Assembly (NCBI RefSeq): GCF_030150205.1
Contig: NZ_JASLGT010000002.1
Span: 372,001-436,000, forward strand
Source of the DNA: Niabella sp.
GTDB taxonomy: Bacteria > Bacteroidota > Bacteroidia > Chitinophagales > Chitinophagaceae
Direction of reading: 5' to 3'
Length of the DNA stretch: 64,000 bases
The translations under genes and the position numbers were made by a program. Shown one piece after another: positions 44,848 through 53,187 of this stretch (the stretch's first letter is position 1; each line of letters opens with the position of its first letter). The notes below the pieces were generated by a model. The model was not told the DNA's origin and searched no databases. It saw only the letters and a list, made by a program, of their open reading frames with translations.

Positions 44848-45405
44848 CTACCAATCTCCGTCATTTAGAATATTATTCAGATAATCCTCATCGGGTTTAG
44901 TGTAAAAACCGGTAAGTATTTCATAGGCTTCAATGAAATCATTAAGCAGCGGATTTTCCCGGTTGATCAGTAATGCATTCAGGATATCTGTTCCGCCGGC
45001 CCGGATAACTCCTTTAAGTTGCACAACAGAGCCGTCATTGAATCGCCTGAACCAGTTGGTGAATTTATGAAATCGGGCCTTTTCCCTGTTGTCACTATAA
45101 TCGCAAATGTATACGACTGCGTGCTCGTTTTCATTTAAAAATGTTTTGATAATGGTAGTAACCGTAACCGCGATTTGCGGGTCTGGTGGAATTTTGGTTA
45201 AATGTTCCGGTTTGGATCTTAACTCGAGGTTAAATCCAAAAACCTTCGGTGCTAACCCGGGAAATTCAGAAAAGGCAGCAGAAAGGTCAAAAAAATAACA
45301 ATGATATTCGCAGCCAATGTTGGTAGTGAAAGTGTATAACTTTTCACTAATTTTTAATGTTGGGTACTGTTGCAAATTTAAAACCTGCTTTTTCAAGTTC
45401 TTCAA
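44848..45405 (-). CDS. hypothetical protein (possibly DUF6169)
   Basis: A 185-residue cytoplasmic protein. It shows a beta-rich start (LYTFTTNIGCEYHCYFFDL), a middle strand-helix region (AVTVTTIIKTFLNENEHAVVYICDYSDNREKARFHKFTNWF) and a C-terminal acidic stretch (KPDEDYLNNILNDGDW). I associate the pattern with the DUF6169 family, with limited certainty. The ORF overlaps the small gene upstream by 59 bases; a later start is possible, but no ATG lies in the overlap. The two genes are plausibly coupled. Function unknown. Confidence 0.6.
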   Translation of the reverse strand: MKNLKKQVLNLQQYPTLKISEKLYTFTTNIGCEYHCYFFDLSAAFSEFPGLAPKVFGFNLELRSKPEHLTKIPPDPQIAVTVTTIIKTFLNENEHAVVYICDYSDNREKARFHKFTNWFRRFNDGSVVQLKGVIRAGGTDILNALLINRENPLLNDFIEAYEILTGFYTKPDEDYLNNILNDGDW

Positions 45406-45556
45406 AGGATAAACCGTGCGTTCTTGCCGCCGTAAGATACTTGCTCATTTCCAGGGCGACCAGCAACTTCTCTTTGCCTTTTGCTTTTTGAGACTTTTGG
45501 GCAAAGTATTCAGCCGTACGTTCCTGAAAGGGTGTTTTTGATACCGATGTTTGCAT
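45347..45556 (-). CDS. small hypothetical protein paired with the next gene
   Basis: A 69-residue basic, helical protein (RTAEYFAQKSQKAKGKEKLLVALEMSKYL, then THGLSFEELEKAGFKFATVPN). No family is recognised. It overlaps the following gene by 59 bases on the same strand. A small basic gene in front of a larger, unknown gene with overlap is reminiscent of two-gene modules such as toxin-antitoxin pairs, but nothing in the motifs proves that. Confidence 0.6.
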   Translation of the reverse strand: MQTSVSKTPFQERTAEYFAQKSQKAKGKEKLLVALEMSKYLTAARTHGLSFEELEKAGFKFATVPNIKN

Positions 45557-45652
45557 GTGCTGTTAATTTCTATTACTGCAATTTACAAAATTTAAACCAG
45601 GTTCGCTAATAAAGTTCCCAGAGGTTCATAACTTGTTGTATTTCAATTTTGC

Positions 45653-46885
45653 TTATTTCCGCCATAGCAAACTTCCATCTCCATAACTGAGAAAACGGAA
45701 ATTATTTTCCAGGGCATATGCATATACTTTCCGCCAGTCTTCACCTATAAATGCGGCCACCAGCAGCAACAGGGTGGAAGAAGGCTGGTGAAAATTGGTA
45801 ACCAGTGCATCAACGATTTTAAAAGTGTAACCGGGAGCAATAAGGATCTGTGTTTTGGCAACCAGGGTGGTCAATTGTTTTTGCAACAGGTAACTGGTTA
45901 AGGCCTCCAGCGCGTCGGCCAGCGGGTACTGCTGCAGCGCTTCCTCGTAGGCTTCCCATTGGTTAATATAAGGCATGCTGTTATCAAAGGCCTGCGGATC
46001 CCGTAGCAATTTGGCTCCCAGCCAGTACAGGGATTCCAGGGTCCGGAGGGAAGTGGTACCCACTGCTATCAATGGATGCGCTTGTTTACCGGCAATGCTC
46101 CGGATCAATTGCGGAGATACCGAAATGAACTCTGCATGCATTTCATGATCATTCATCACTTCCGCTTTTACCGGTTTAAAAGTACCAGCGCCCACATGAA
46201 GGGTCACAAAACCGGTGGCAATCTTTTTGTGATCCAGCTTTTGCAATACCTCATGCGTGAAATGTAAGCCGGCTGTAGGCGCAGCTACAGAGCCATCATG
46301 TGCCGCGTATACGGTCTGATACCGTTCTTCATCTGCCGCTTCGGCCATTCTTTTTATATAGGGAGGCAGGGGGATCTGTCCGGTGGCATGCAGGATCTCT
46401 GCAAAGCTCAGTGCGGCCGGTGTCCAGCTCAGCTCTATGAGAAAGCTGTCGTTGCGTTTTTCCAGGAAACGTGCCTCCAGAACGGTTTCCCCGCCCGGCC
46501 CCGCAATGGAGCGGGTGAGTACCTGTCCGCTTTTCCATTTAGAAGCGCCGCCAATCAGGCAAAGCCACAGCACTTTTCCCTGCTGTGTCATGGCCGTGGT
46601 AATATCTGCATAACTTTCATGCGGCTCCAGGCAAAAGACCTCGATCTGTCCGCCCGTAGGCTTTTTAAACAGGATCCGGGCTTCAACTACCTTTGTGTTA
46701 TTGAAAATAGCCAGCGAATGCTCCGGGATGTATTGATCAATACGCTGGTAGGTATCGGCCGTTATAGCGCCCGCTTTATAAACGAGCAGGCGGGAGGCGT
46801 CTCTTTGAGTTAAGGGAAAAAAGGCGATCTTTTCTTCGGGAAGTTCGTAAGTGAAATCTGCGATATTCAGGTCCTTCGGATGCAA
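45653..46885 (-). CDS. queA: S-adenosylmethionine:tRNA ribosyltransferase-isomerase
   Basis: A 410-residue enzyme that transfers the ribosyl group of S-adenosylmethionine to 7-aminomethyl-7-deazaguanine in tRNA, forming epoxyqueuosine. Family segments include FTYELPEEKIAFFPL at the start, HDGSVAAPTAGLHFT in the middle, VTLHVGAGTFKPV and a C-terminal TNFHQPSSTLLLLVAAF. Its length is at the upper end of the family (340-420). No other queuosine gene is in the window. Confidence 0.95.
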   Translation of the reverse strand: MHPKDLNIADFTYELPEEKIAFFPLTQRDASRLLVYKAGAITADTYQRIDQYIPEHSLAIFNNTKVVEARILFKKPTGGQIEVFCLEPHESYADITTAMTQQGKVLWLCLIGGASKWKSGQVLTRSIAGPGGETVLEARFLEKRNDSFLIELSWTPAALSFAEILHATGQIPLPPYIKRMAEAADEERYQTVYAAHDGSVAAPTAGLHFTHEVLQKLDHKKIATGFVTLHVGAGTFKPVKAEVMNDHEMHAEFISVSPQLIRSIAGKQAHPLIAVGTTSLRTLESLYWLGAKLLRDPQAFDNSMPYINQWEAYEEALQQYPLADALEALTSYLLQKQLTTLVAKTQILIAPGYTFKIVDALVTNFHQPSSTLLLLVAAFIGEDWRKVYAYALENNFRFLSYGDGSLLWRK

Positions 46886-46939
46886 AATAGAACGGGTTTT
46901 AAAATAAAATGCAAGTTAATTTATTTTTACCGGGCCACA

Positions 46940-46966
46940 CCTTCAAGGCTTTTAAAACCTTGAAGG
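46940..46966. other. CCTTCAAGG hairpin after the TonB-dependent receptor gene
   Basis: Perfect 9-bp inverted repeat CCTTCAAGG / CCTTGAAGG around a 9-base AT-rich loop, 13 bases after the receptor stop on the minus strand. There is no long T-run. Palindromes of this type recur after genes in Bacteroidota, so it is probably a terminator or a repetitive palindrome. Confidence 0.6.
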
Positions 46967-46978
46967 CCTATGCTGCTG

Positions 46979-49423
46979 CTAAAACTCTTTTTCGCCCATT
47001 TCACTTTGCGGCAAACTGATCTTCCGGTTACGGCGGGAAAGATTGAAACCCACGGAGAGCTGGAACTGGTCGGGCTCATAAATATAATTAGTGGTGGTAT
47101 AAAAATTGCTGCCGTAAGTAGTAATACGCTGCCGGTTCGATTCCTTCATGCCCGCATCAATATTCAGCCATTGCAGCTGGAAATACCAGCGTTTATCTTT
47201 TGTTGTTTTTTTAACGGTGAAATGGGGCGTTAAAAAACGGCTGTCCTCACCCTGGGCCGTTACGCGCTCCGAAAGATAGTTCACGCTCAATTGCAGCAGC
47301 CAGTTGGATGGAAGTGTAAAACTCTGACTGCTGTTAATGGAATACACCCAGCTGCTGTTGGAAACCGGCAGGGTGCCGTTAAAAATGTTGCCGTCAATTT
47401 TGTATTTGTACACATTACCGCCCAATACGCATTGCCACCAGGGCGTAACAGAAATACTGAGGTTGGTTTCCAAACCGGTTTGCAGGGCTTTCCCGGCATT
47501 GGTAAACACCCGGTTAAGGATGGAATCGTTGTATACCTTGTTTACCCGTTGTATGGGATTTTGGATCCGTTGATGATACAGGGTCAGGAAAAATGAACCA
47601 CGCCCCAGCTTTTGCTCCCATCCCAGTTCATAGGTTCCCGTCAGCTCCGGCAATAAATGCGGATCGCCCTGCTCCAGGGTTTCGGAATGCTCCCGCTCCG
47701 GAAATGGGTTAAGCTCATAGTTGTTGGTCCGTTTGATCCTGCGGTTGTAACCGGCCTTCACTGCAGCGCGGTCCGTAACTGTATAACGGAATTGGGCAGA
47801 AGGGAAGAAATTATTCAGGATCAGCTGTTGCTGTGCTTCGTCTTTTGAAAAGCGCAGATCCCGCTCTGAATATTCCAGCCGCGCGCCCAGGTTATAATTC
47901 AGTTTTCGGGCCTGTCCGTTCAGCTGAAGGTACCCGGCATGGATGCGGTTGGCGGTCTTTACGCGACTGGTAAACTCCGGGTCGACCGCATAGTCAGGAG
48001 TGCCCAGGATTTTTGTGTAATAGGTAAAGATCCCGTCCTGTGTATCATAGCGGAACTGGTAGCCGCCTTGCAAGGTATACCGCTCGCCCAGTTTTTTGGT
48101 ATAATCTGCTTTTATCCGATACGCATCCAGCGGGTTGCTGTTGGGGTTATGTGTAAACTGTATCGTATCTGAAGTATTAGGATAATAAAGGTTCCGGTTA
48201 TAGGTGTTACCGGACAGGCCGGCATGCTCATAAAGCGCGGAAACCGTAAGGCTGGAAGTTTTGCTAAAGCGATGGGTATAATCCAGGTTTGCAAGGCTGA
48301 ACAATCCCTCTTTTTCCTGGGTATTGGCATTGTAATAGGTAAAGGGCGCAAAGACCTCACCGGTTTGTAACTGCTGCCGGTAATTGTGGTAGACCAGGTC
48401 GGCTTCCCGAGACTGGAATTTTTTGCCCATATAAAACCCGGCACTGATGAGGTTACGGGCATCGGCCTGATAGCTGGCGGTGAACCGTCCGCCATAATTA
48501 TATCGGTTAAAGCTCCGTTCGCCGGTTGACGGGAACGCGGTTTTAACACCGTCCCGGATGGTATACACATCGCCTTCACGGTAGCCCGCTATGTCGTTCC
48601 GAAGATAGTTCAGCCCGCCGCTGATATCCCATTTATTTTTGCGGTAACCAGCGCTGATATCGGCTCCAAACCGTTGCGGATGATGGGCATTGCCAAAATC
48701 ATTTACCGGGGGCATTCCATACATCACGCTGGATTGCAGCATCCAGCCATCTTCAACCCCGGTTTTGGTAACTACATTGAGGATACCCGTTTTACCGTCG
48801 GCATCATAGGCCGCCGAAGGACTGGTGATCACTTCAATATTTTCTATGGCGGCTGCGGGAAGCTGGCTCAACACGGTTGCCGGATCTCCCTGGGCGGGTT
48901 TGCCGTTGATGAGTACTAAAAAGCTGGAGGAGCCCCTGAAGCTGATTTCCCCCAGTGCATTTACGGAAACAGAAGGCAGGTTCCGGATCACATCTACACC
49001 CGTTCCAGAAGCGGCATTGCCGAACTGTGCGGCATTGTATACCTGGCGGTCTACCTTAAAAGATACCGGGGGCTTCTTTCCCTGTACAATCACCGCCTCC
49101 AGTGAAGTAGCAACCGGTTGCAGGTAAATGGTATCCATATCCAGGGGCCGGGAAACAGAAAGATCCAGTTTCCGCGTCTGGTAGCCGTTATGCGATACCA
49201 GGAGGGTGGCTGGTGCACCGGATGGAACCCGGATCGTAAAATGCCCGTTTTTTTGAGCTGTAACCGCAGTTCCTGCCTGGTTGTTCTGATAGGAAATGAC
49301 GGAAGCGGCATCCAACGGAATATGGGTGGCACTGTCTGCGATGATACCGGAAAGAACACGCGACTGGGCACTTGACTGAATATAAAAAACGAGGGCCAGC
49401 AGCAGGCCGGAATACTTATTCAT
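46979..49423 (-). CDS. TonB-dependent outer-membrane receptor
   Basis: An 814-residue outer-membrane receptor. A signal peptide (about 1-19) is followed by a carboxypeptidase-like domain (SGIIADSATHIPLDAASVIS, about 22-105), a plug domain (SFKVDRQVYNAAQFGN; IEVITSPSAAYDADGKTGILNVV), and a 22-strand barrel with the outer_membrane_beta-barrel_family_3 flavour. It imports large substrates with energy from TonB. It is not paired with a SusD partner, so a siderophore, peptide or cobalamin-like ligand is possible. The substrate is unknown. Confidence 0.9.
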   Translation of the reverse strand: MNKYSGLLLALVFYIQSSAQSRVLSGIIADSATHIPLDAASVISYQNNQAGTAVTAQKNGHFTIRVPSGAPATLLVSHNGYQTRKLDLSVSRPLDMDTIYLQPVATSLEAVIVQGKKPPVSFKVDRQVYNAAQFGNAASGTGVDVIRNLPSVSVNALGEISFRGSSSFLVLINGKPAQGDPATVLSQLPAAAIENIEVITSPSAAYDADGKTGILNVVTKTGVEDGWMLQSSVMYGMPPVNDFGNAHHPQRFGADISAGYRKNKWDISGGLNYLRNDIAGYREGDVYTIRDGVKTAFPSTGERSFNRYNYGGRFTASYQADARNLISAGFYMGKKFQSREADLVYHNYRQQLQTGEVFAPFTYYNANTQEKEGLFSLANLDYTHRFSKTSSLTVSALYEHAGLSGNTYNRNLYYPNTSDTIQFTHNPNSNPLDAYRIKADYTKKLGERYTLQGGYQFRYDTQDGIFTYYTKILGTPDYAVDPEFTSRVKTANRIHAGYLQLNGQARKLNYNLGARLEYSERDLRFSKDEAQQQLILNNFFPSAQFRYTVTDRAAVKAGYNRRIKRTNNYELNPFPEREHSETLEQGDPHLLPELTGTYELGWEQKLGRGSFFLTLYHQRIQNPIQRVNKVYNDSILNRVFTNAGKALQTGLETNLSISVTPWWQCVLGGNVYKYKIDGNIFNGTLPVSNSSWVYSINSSQSFTLPSNWLLQLSVNYLSERVTAQGEDSRFLTPHFTVKKTTKDKRWYFQLQWLNIDAGMKESNRQRITTYGSNFYTTTNYIYEPDQFQLSVGFNLSRRNRKISLPQSEMGEKEF

Positions 49424-49798
49424 TGTTAAGAGAACGATTTAATGGTATGGATCAATAAGGCCCGTAAATATAATGAAAAGCCGGTACTGCTGCGAACTGA
49501 GACGTATATAAAGATGCGGAAGCATACGGGTGGTACGATCCGCATAGGAAAACGGTTTGCATCTGCGGGAATCCCTGTAATGTCTCAGCTTAAAAAAAGT
49601 TTTGTATTTTCAACATAATGGTAGCCGGCGGGCAGGTGTATATGAAACCATTGGTATGCATCCGGTAACGGTAAATAGTCCCCCAATGTTGCCTCGTCAC
49701 CCTAAAGCAACAAAGCAGTCCATATGCCAGGCAGGGCTGGTAGCCGGCGAACGTTGTAAAATATGTACAATCCTGGTAATATTCATTATCAAAAGCAC
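49424..49798. other. divergent gap, no feature seen
   Basis: 375 bases between the receptor and the MmcQ/YjbR gene. The only open frame on the plus strand (49602-49802) has an unnatural composition. I see no clear promoter motif or repeat. Confidence 0.5.
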
Positions 49799-50125
49799 AT
49801 GATGATCACAAAAAAAGCATTTACAACCCTGGCCCTTTCTTTCCCCGGCACGGAAACGCAACCGCATTTTGACCGGACGGGTTTTAAGATCACCGGTAAG
49901 CGGATGTTTGCTACCTATCTTGAAAAAGACAATACCGCAACTATTTTCTTAACACCCATAGAACAACCTGTTTTTTGTCAAATGGATCCGAAGCATATTT
50001 ACCCCGTTCCCAACAAATGGGGTGAAAAAGGCGCCACAATATTCGAACTCAACAAGGTTGCCGTAGAATGGGTAACAGAAGCCCTTTTATCAGCATATAA
50101 TGAAATCCTGAGAAAGAAAAAATAA
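49799..50125 (+). CDS. MmcQ/YjbR-family protein
   Basis: A 108-residue protein of the MmcQ/YjbR fold, a small winged or double-wing domain linked to DNA or nucleotide binding. The family pattern shows in ALSFPGTETQPHFDRTGFKI and later KWGEKGATIFELNKV. Two consecutive ATGs start it; an upstream in-frame ATG (49763) lacks family similarity. Function unknown. It stands alone. Confidence 0.82.
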   Translation: MMITKKAFTTLALSFPGTETQPHFDRTGFKITGKRMFATYLEKDNTATIFLTPIEQPVFCQMDPKHIYPVPNKWGEKGATIFELNKVAVEWVTEALLSAYNEILRKKK

Positions 50126-50506
50126 GCAATAGCTTCTATGTTTTTCCGTTGGCAATCGTTGCTGCAAGTGTTGACACTTTCGGTGAAAGCAGGTAGAGCT
50201 GCTTTGCAACCGATGATAAATACATTAAAATCAAATATATACAAAAAAGGCCTGCCCTAAAAAGAGCTGGCCGTTGCTAACCTATGAAAAACACTGGGCT
50301 AAAGGTACGAACATTTTCATATATAAATAATATTTTGATTAATAAATTAAATAATTTTTTTTGAACGTTTCAGGGGCCAAATGCGTTAGGTTGTATCCCG
50401 GAGAAAGATTCGTATGTTGGAATCACGTGAATCGGGGTGCGCCGGCAACCTGTATTTGTGTGGATTCCGGGAACGGATCCCGGCCTCAAGTATTAAACAG
50501 TAATAT
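50126..50506. other. intergenic gap before the pyrimidine-dimer glycosylase gene
   Basis: 381 bases. An AAGTGT-TG-ACACTT hairpin lies near 50167, and a CCGGGA-ACGGA-TCCCGG hairpin at 50467-50483, 24 bases before the next ATG. A GC-rich stretch at 50370-50490 might be a structured leader, but I do not recognise a riboswitch class. Confidence 0.4.
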
Positions 50507-50935
50507 ATGCGGATCTGGTCATTACACCCCAAATACCTGGATGCAAAAGGAATAGTAGCGTTGTGGCGGGAAACCCTGCTGGCCAAACATGTGCTGGAAG
50601 GGCGCACAACGGGGTATAAAAACCATCCGCAGCTAAACCGTTTTAAAAACCTGAAAAGCCCCGTAGAGGCCATCAATGCCTATCTTACGACCATTTATGA
50701 AGAGGCGTCGGGCAGGGGATACCGGTTTGATCAGACAAAGATCGGCCCGGTATCTTCCAGGGTGCGCATAAGGGTACAGGAGGGGCAGTTGAACTATGAG
50801 TTTCAACATTTGCTGAAAAAATTAAAAATAAGGGACCCGGAAAAATTCAAACAGCTGCAACATCAAAGTGATATTGAAGTGAACCGCCTGTTTGATGTGG
50901 TACCGGGAGCTATTGAAGACTGGGAGATCATTTAG
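50507..50935 (+). CDS. pyrimidine dimer DNA glycosylase/endonuclease V-like
   Basis: A 142-residue base-excision repair enzyme of the T4 endonuclease V-like family. The N-terminus MRIWSLHPKYLDAKGIVALW and KNHPQLNRFK match the family. It is thought to cut the glycosylic bond at UV-induced pyrimidine dimers. The following gene starts 74 bases after its stop in the same direction. An unusual feature is the CCGGGA hairpin just upstream. Confidence 0.9.
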   Translation: MRIWSLHPKYLDAKGIVALWRETLLAKHVLEGRTTGYKNHPQLNRFKNLKSPVEAINAYLTTIYEEASGRGYRFDQTKIGPVSSRVRIRVQEGQLNYEFQHLLKKLKIRDPEKFKQLQHQSDIEVNRLFDVVPGAIEDWEII

Positions 50936-51008
50936 CACTTTGGAATCGTGGTTTCACGAAGTTTTGTGTGCCGTTTTAAGTGCTGCTGCAAAAGATATCA
51001 ATTTTATT

Positions 51009-51224
51009 ATGCCATATATTAATTTACAGGTGACCCCGGCAATATCCAGGGATCAGAAGGAACAGATCATACAACAGTTTACCCAAACCCTGGTCCTTGT
51101 CTTAGGAAAAAAGCCAGAACATATTCATATTGTGATCCAGGAAATTGAGGCAGACAACTGGGGATTTTCAGGAATGCTTACATCCGATTACCGGGAAAAG
51201 AAAGCCGTTTCAGGAGACCAGTAG
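51009..51224 (+). CDS. 4-oxalocrotonate tautomerase-family protein
   Basis: A 71-residue tautomerase subunit. After Met removal, Pro1 (MPYINLQVTP) is the catalytic base. The pattern ISRDQKEQIIQQFTQTLVLVLGKKPEHIHIVIQEI is typical of the family, which forms hexamers or trimers. I chose ATG 51009 so Pro follows the start Met; the longer frame upstream would bury it. The gene's last 15 bases overlap the end of the convergent ABC-F gene. Substrate unknown. Confidence 0.88.
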   Translation: MPYINLQVTPAISRDQKEQIIQQFTQTLVLVLGKKPEHIHIVIQEIEADNWGFSGMLTSDYREKKAVSGDQ

Positions 51225-52802
51225 TATCGACCTTCCGATATGGACCTGCTCCAGGAAATCTTCGTCATGCGATACGACGATCAATGTACCCTGGTAGGCA
51301 TTAATCGCCGCGGTCAGGATCCTGATGTTTTGAAGATCCAGGTTGTTGGTTGGCTCATCCAGGATGATCATATCCGGAGCCTTGCTGCTGATGGTCAGGC
51401 AGCAAAGCAATAACCGCATCCGTTCTCCTCCGCTCAGCATCTTGCAGGATTTGTTCCAGTATCCGGAAGTGAACAAAAACCGGCTCAGCCGTATTTTGAT
51501 CTCATGTTCCTGTAAAGCACCCGTATTGAACTGTTGCGCCTGTTCATAAACGCTCCGCTGATTGTTTACCAGCGAATAATCCTGGTCGATATAAACCGGT
51601 TGAATGCCCGCATTGTAAACGGTACCCCTGGTAGGCGATAAGGCACCGGTGATCAGTTTGATCAGCGTGGTTTTGCCCGATCCGTTCGGGCCTTTTATGG
51701 CCAGTCGGTCCCCGCTGCAGATCTGCAGGGTCAACGGATCCTTCCACAGCAGGCGGTCATTATAGCTGTAATGGATCGCGGCAGCGGAGAAGAGGATCTT
51801 ACCTTTATGTAAGGCAGAATGTTCAAAGCCGAATTTCATTTTATCGATATCGGGCAATGCCGCACGCAGCTCCTGCAGGTCCTGCGAAATGCCACCGATC
51901 TTTTCGGCATGTACCTGTTTGGCTTTTGCAGTACTTTGCTCCGCGTTGTTCCGGAGTGTATTCATCATAATGCGGGCTACACCGGCTTTTTCCTGTTTCC
52001 CTTTACCGCGGGCATCCAGTTTCTGCTGGCGTTCCATGCTTTCGCGTTCCTTCTCTTTTGCCTTCCGGAGTGCTTTTTCCCTGCTCTGAATATCCTGGCT
52101 CAGTGCATCTTGTTCGGCTTGTTTCTGGGCTACATAAAAATCATAATTACCGCCATAAACGGTAAGGCCGCGTTTATCCAGTTCGCATACCGTATTCAAA
52201 CGGTTCAGCAGCTTCCGGTCGTGACTTACAAGGATGACGGTTGCCGGTGTACCCGCAATAAAGTCGTATAGTTGTTGTCTGCCGCCAGCATCCAGGTGAT
52301 TGCTGGGCTCATCCAGCAGCAGGATGCCGGAGTGGTGAATGGCCATCCCGGCCAGGAATACTTTGGTCTTTTGACCACCACTCAATAGCTGCATTTTCCC
52401 GGAAAGATCCAGGTCTTCCAGCTGCCATTGCTGCAACACTTCCCGGCATCGCTCTTCAATTGTCCAGTCATCATCGAGCGCCGCAAAATGTTCATCAGCG
52501 GTATTCCCGCTCAATATTTCCTGTAGTGCATGGTGCTTTTTTTCAATGCCCAGGGCTGCTGCTATGGTAAGATGATCATATTGCCCAAATGCCTGGGGTA
52601 CATAATAAGGAACTACATCAGTATCGATATAGCCGCCCGATGAAGGCAATTGCCCGGCGATTACCCGGAGCAGGGTCGATTTCCCCGCACCATTATTCCC
52701 GGTCAAAGCGATTTTATCGCCCCGGTTTACGGTAAGATGGAGATTGCTGAATAGTGGCTCTTTGTCCGGGTGGACATAGGATAGGTTATGAAGCGTCAAC
52801 AT
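51210..52802 (-). CDS. ABC-F family ATPase
   Basis: A 530-residue protein with two ATP-binding domains and no membrane segment, as in the ABC-F group. First domain: Walker A GNNGAGKS, signature LLSGGQKTK, LLLDEPSNHLD. Second: GPNGSGKT, MLSGGERMR, ILDEPTNNLD. The linker (about 230-320) is long, charged and helical (ALRKAKEKERESMERQQKLDARGKGKQ), which reaches into the ribosome in this family. Some members protect ribosomes from antibiotics, others act in translation. No resistance can be claimed. I chose ATG 52802; an upstream in-frame start would add 15 residues unlike the family. Confidence 0.88.
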   Translation of the reverse strand: MLTLHNLSYVHPDKEPLFSNLHLTVNRGDKIALTGNNGAGKSTLLRVIAGQLPSSGGYIDTDVVPYYVPQAFGQYDHLTIAAALGIEKKHHALQEILSGNTADEHFAALDDDWTIEERCREVLQQWQLEDLDLSGKMQLLSGGQKTKVFLAGMAIHHSGILLLDEPSNHLDAGGRQQLYDFIAGTPATVILVSHDRKLLNRLNTVCELDKRGLTVYGGNYDFYVAQKQAEQDALSQDIQSREKALRKAKEKERESMERQQKLDARGKGKQEKAGVARIMMNTLRNNAEQSTAKAKQVHAEKIGGISQDLQELRAALPDIDKMKFGFEHSALHKGKILFSAAAIHYSYNDRLLWKDPLTLQICSGDRLAIKGPNGSGKTTLIKLITGALSPTRGTVYNAGIQPVYIDQDYSLVNNQRSVYEQAQQFNTGALQEHEIKIRLSRFLFTSGYWNKSCKMLSGGERMRLLLCCLTISSKAPDMIILDEPTNNLDLQNIRILTAAINAYQGTLIVVSHDEDFLEQVHIGRSILLVS

Positions 52803-52980
52803 GTTTCTTTCTTTAAGGATGAAATAAAGCGGCTGCTTTGGGAGCATGCCCGTTTTTTGATGATCTTAAAAGAAAGAATCGACTACATGAGCGTATGAAA
52901 AAATAATTGGTGAATTGCAAAGGTACGGATTTTATTCAATTATGGCCAATCGTTGGTTTGCGCATGCGCCGGTCTTGAGA

Positions 52981-53110
52981 AAATCCCGAAGGGATGACAT
53001 GATTATAATTATAATAACCTTCAACCAGGAGATAAACCCTGGAGGGGTATCATGTGATAGCTCCAGCAAACCCGATATATAAAAATCCCGAAGGGATGAC
53101 ATGATTATAA
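52981..53110. repeat. two direct copies of a CCCGAAGGGAT repeat
   Basis: Identical 28-bp copies at 52981-53008 and 53083-53110, each starting AAATCCCGAAGGGATGACAT and ending GATTATAA. Each has a small ATCCC-GAA-GGGAT hairpin. Such repeats are common between Bacteroidota genes. The opposite strand codes the artefact peptide MSSLRDF in an open frame. Confidence 0.8.
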
Positions 53111-53187
53111 CAACCTCCAACAAACCCCTGAAAGATCCGGATAAATGATTCCGATTTTTTTTATTTTTATAGGTATAGATCCGCGTT

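Noticed and set aside
50370..50506. Possible riboswitch or structured leader before the pyrimidine-dimer glycosylase gene
   Set aside because: A few GC-rich words look like parts of known riboswitches, but I could not place a complete conserved core.
52932..53123. 63-residue ORF containing MSSLRDF twice
   Set aside because: Both copies are the reverse translation of the CCCGAAGGGAT repeat.
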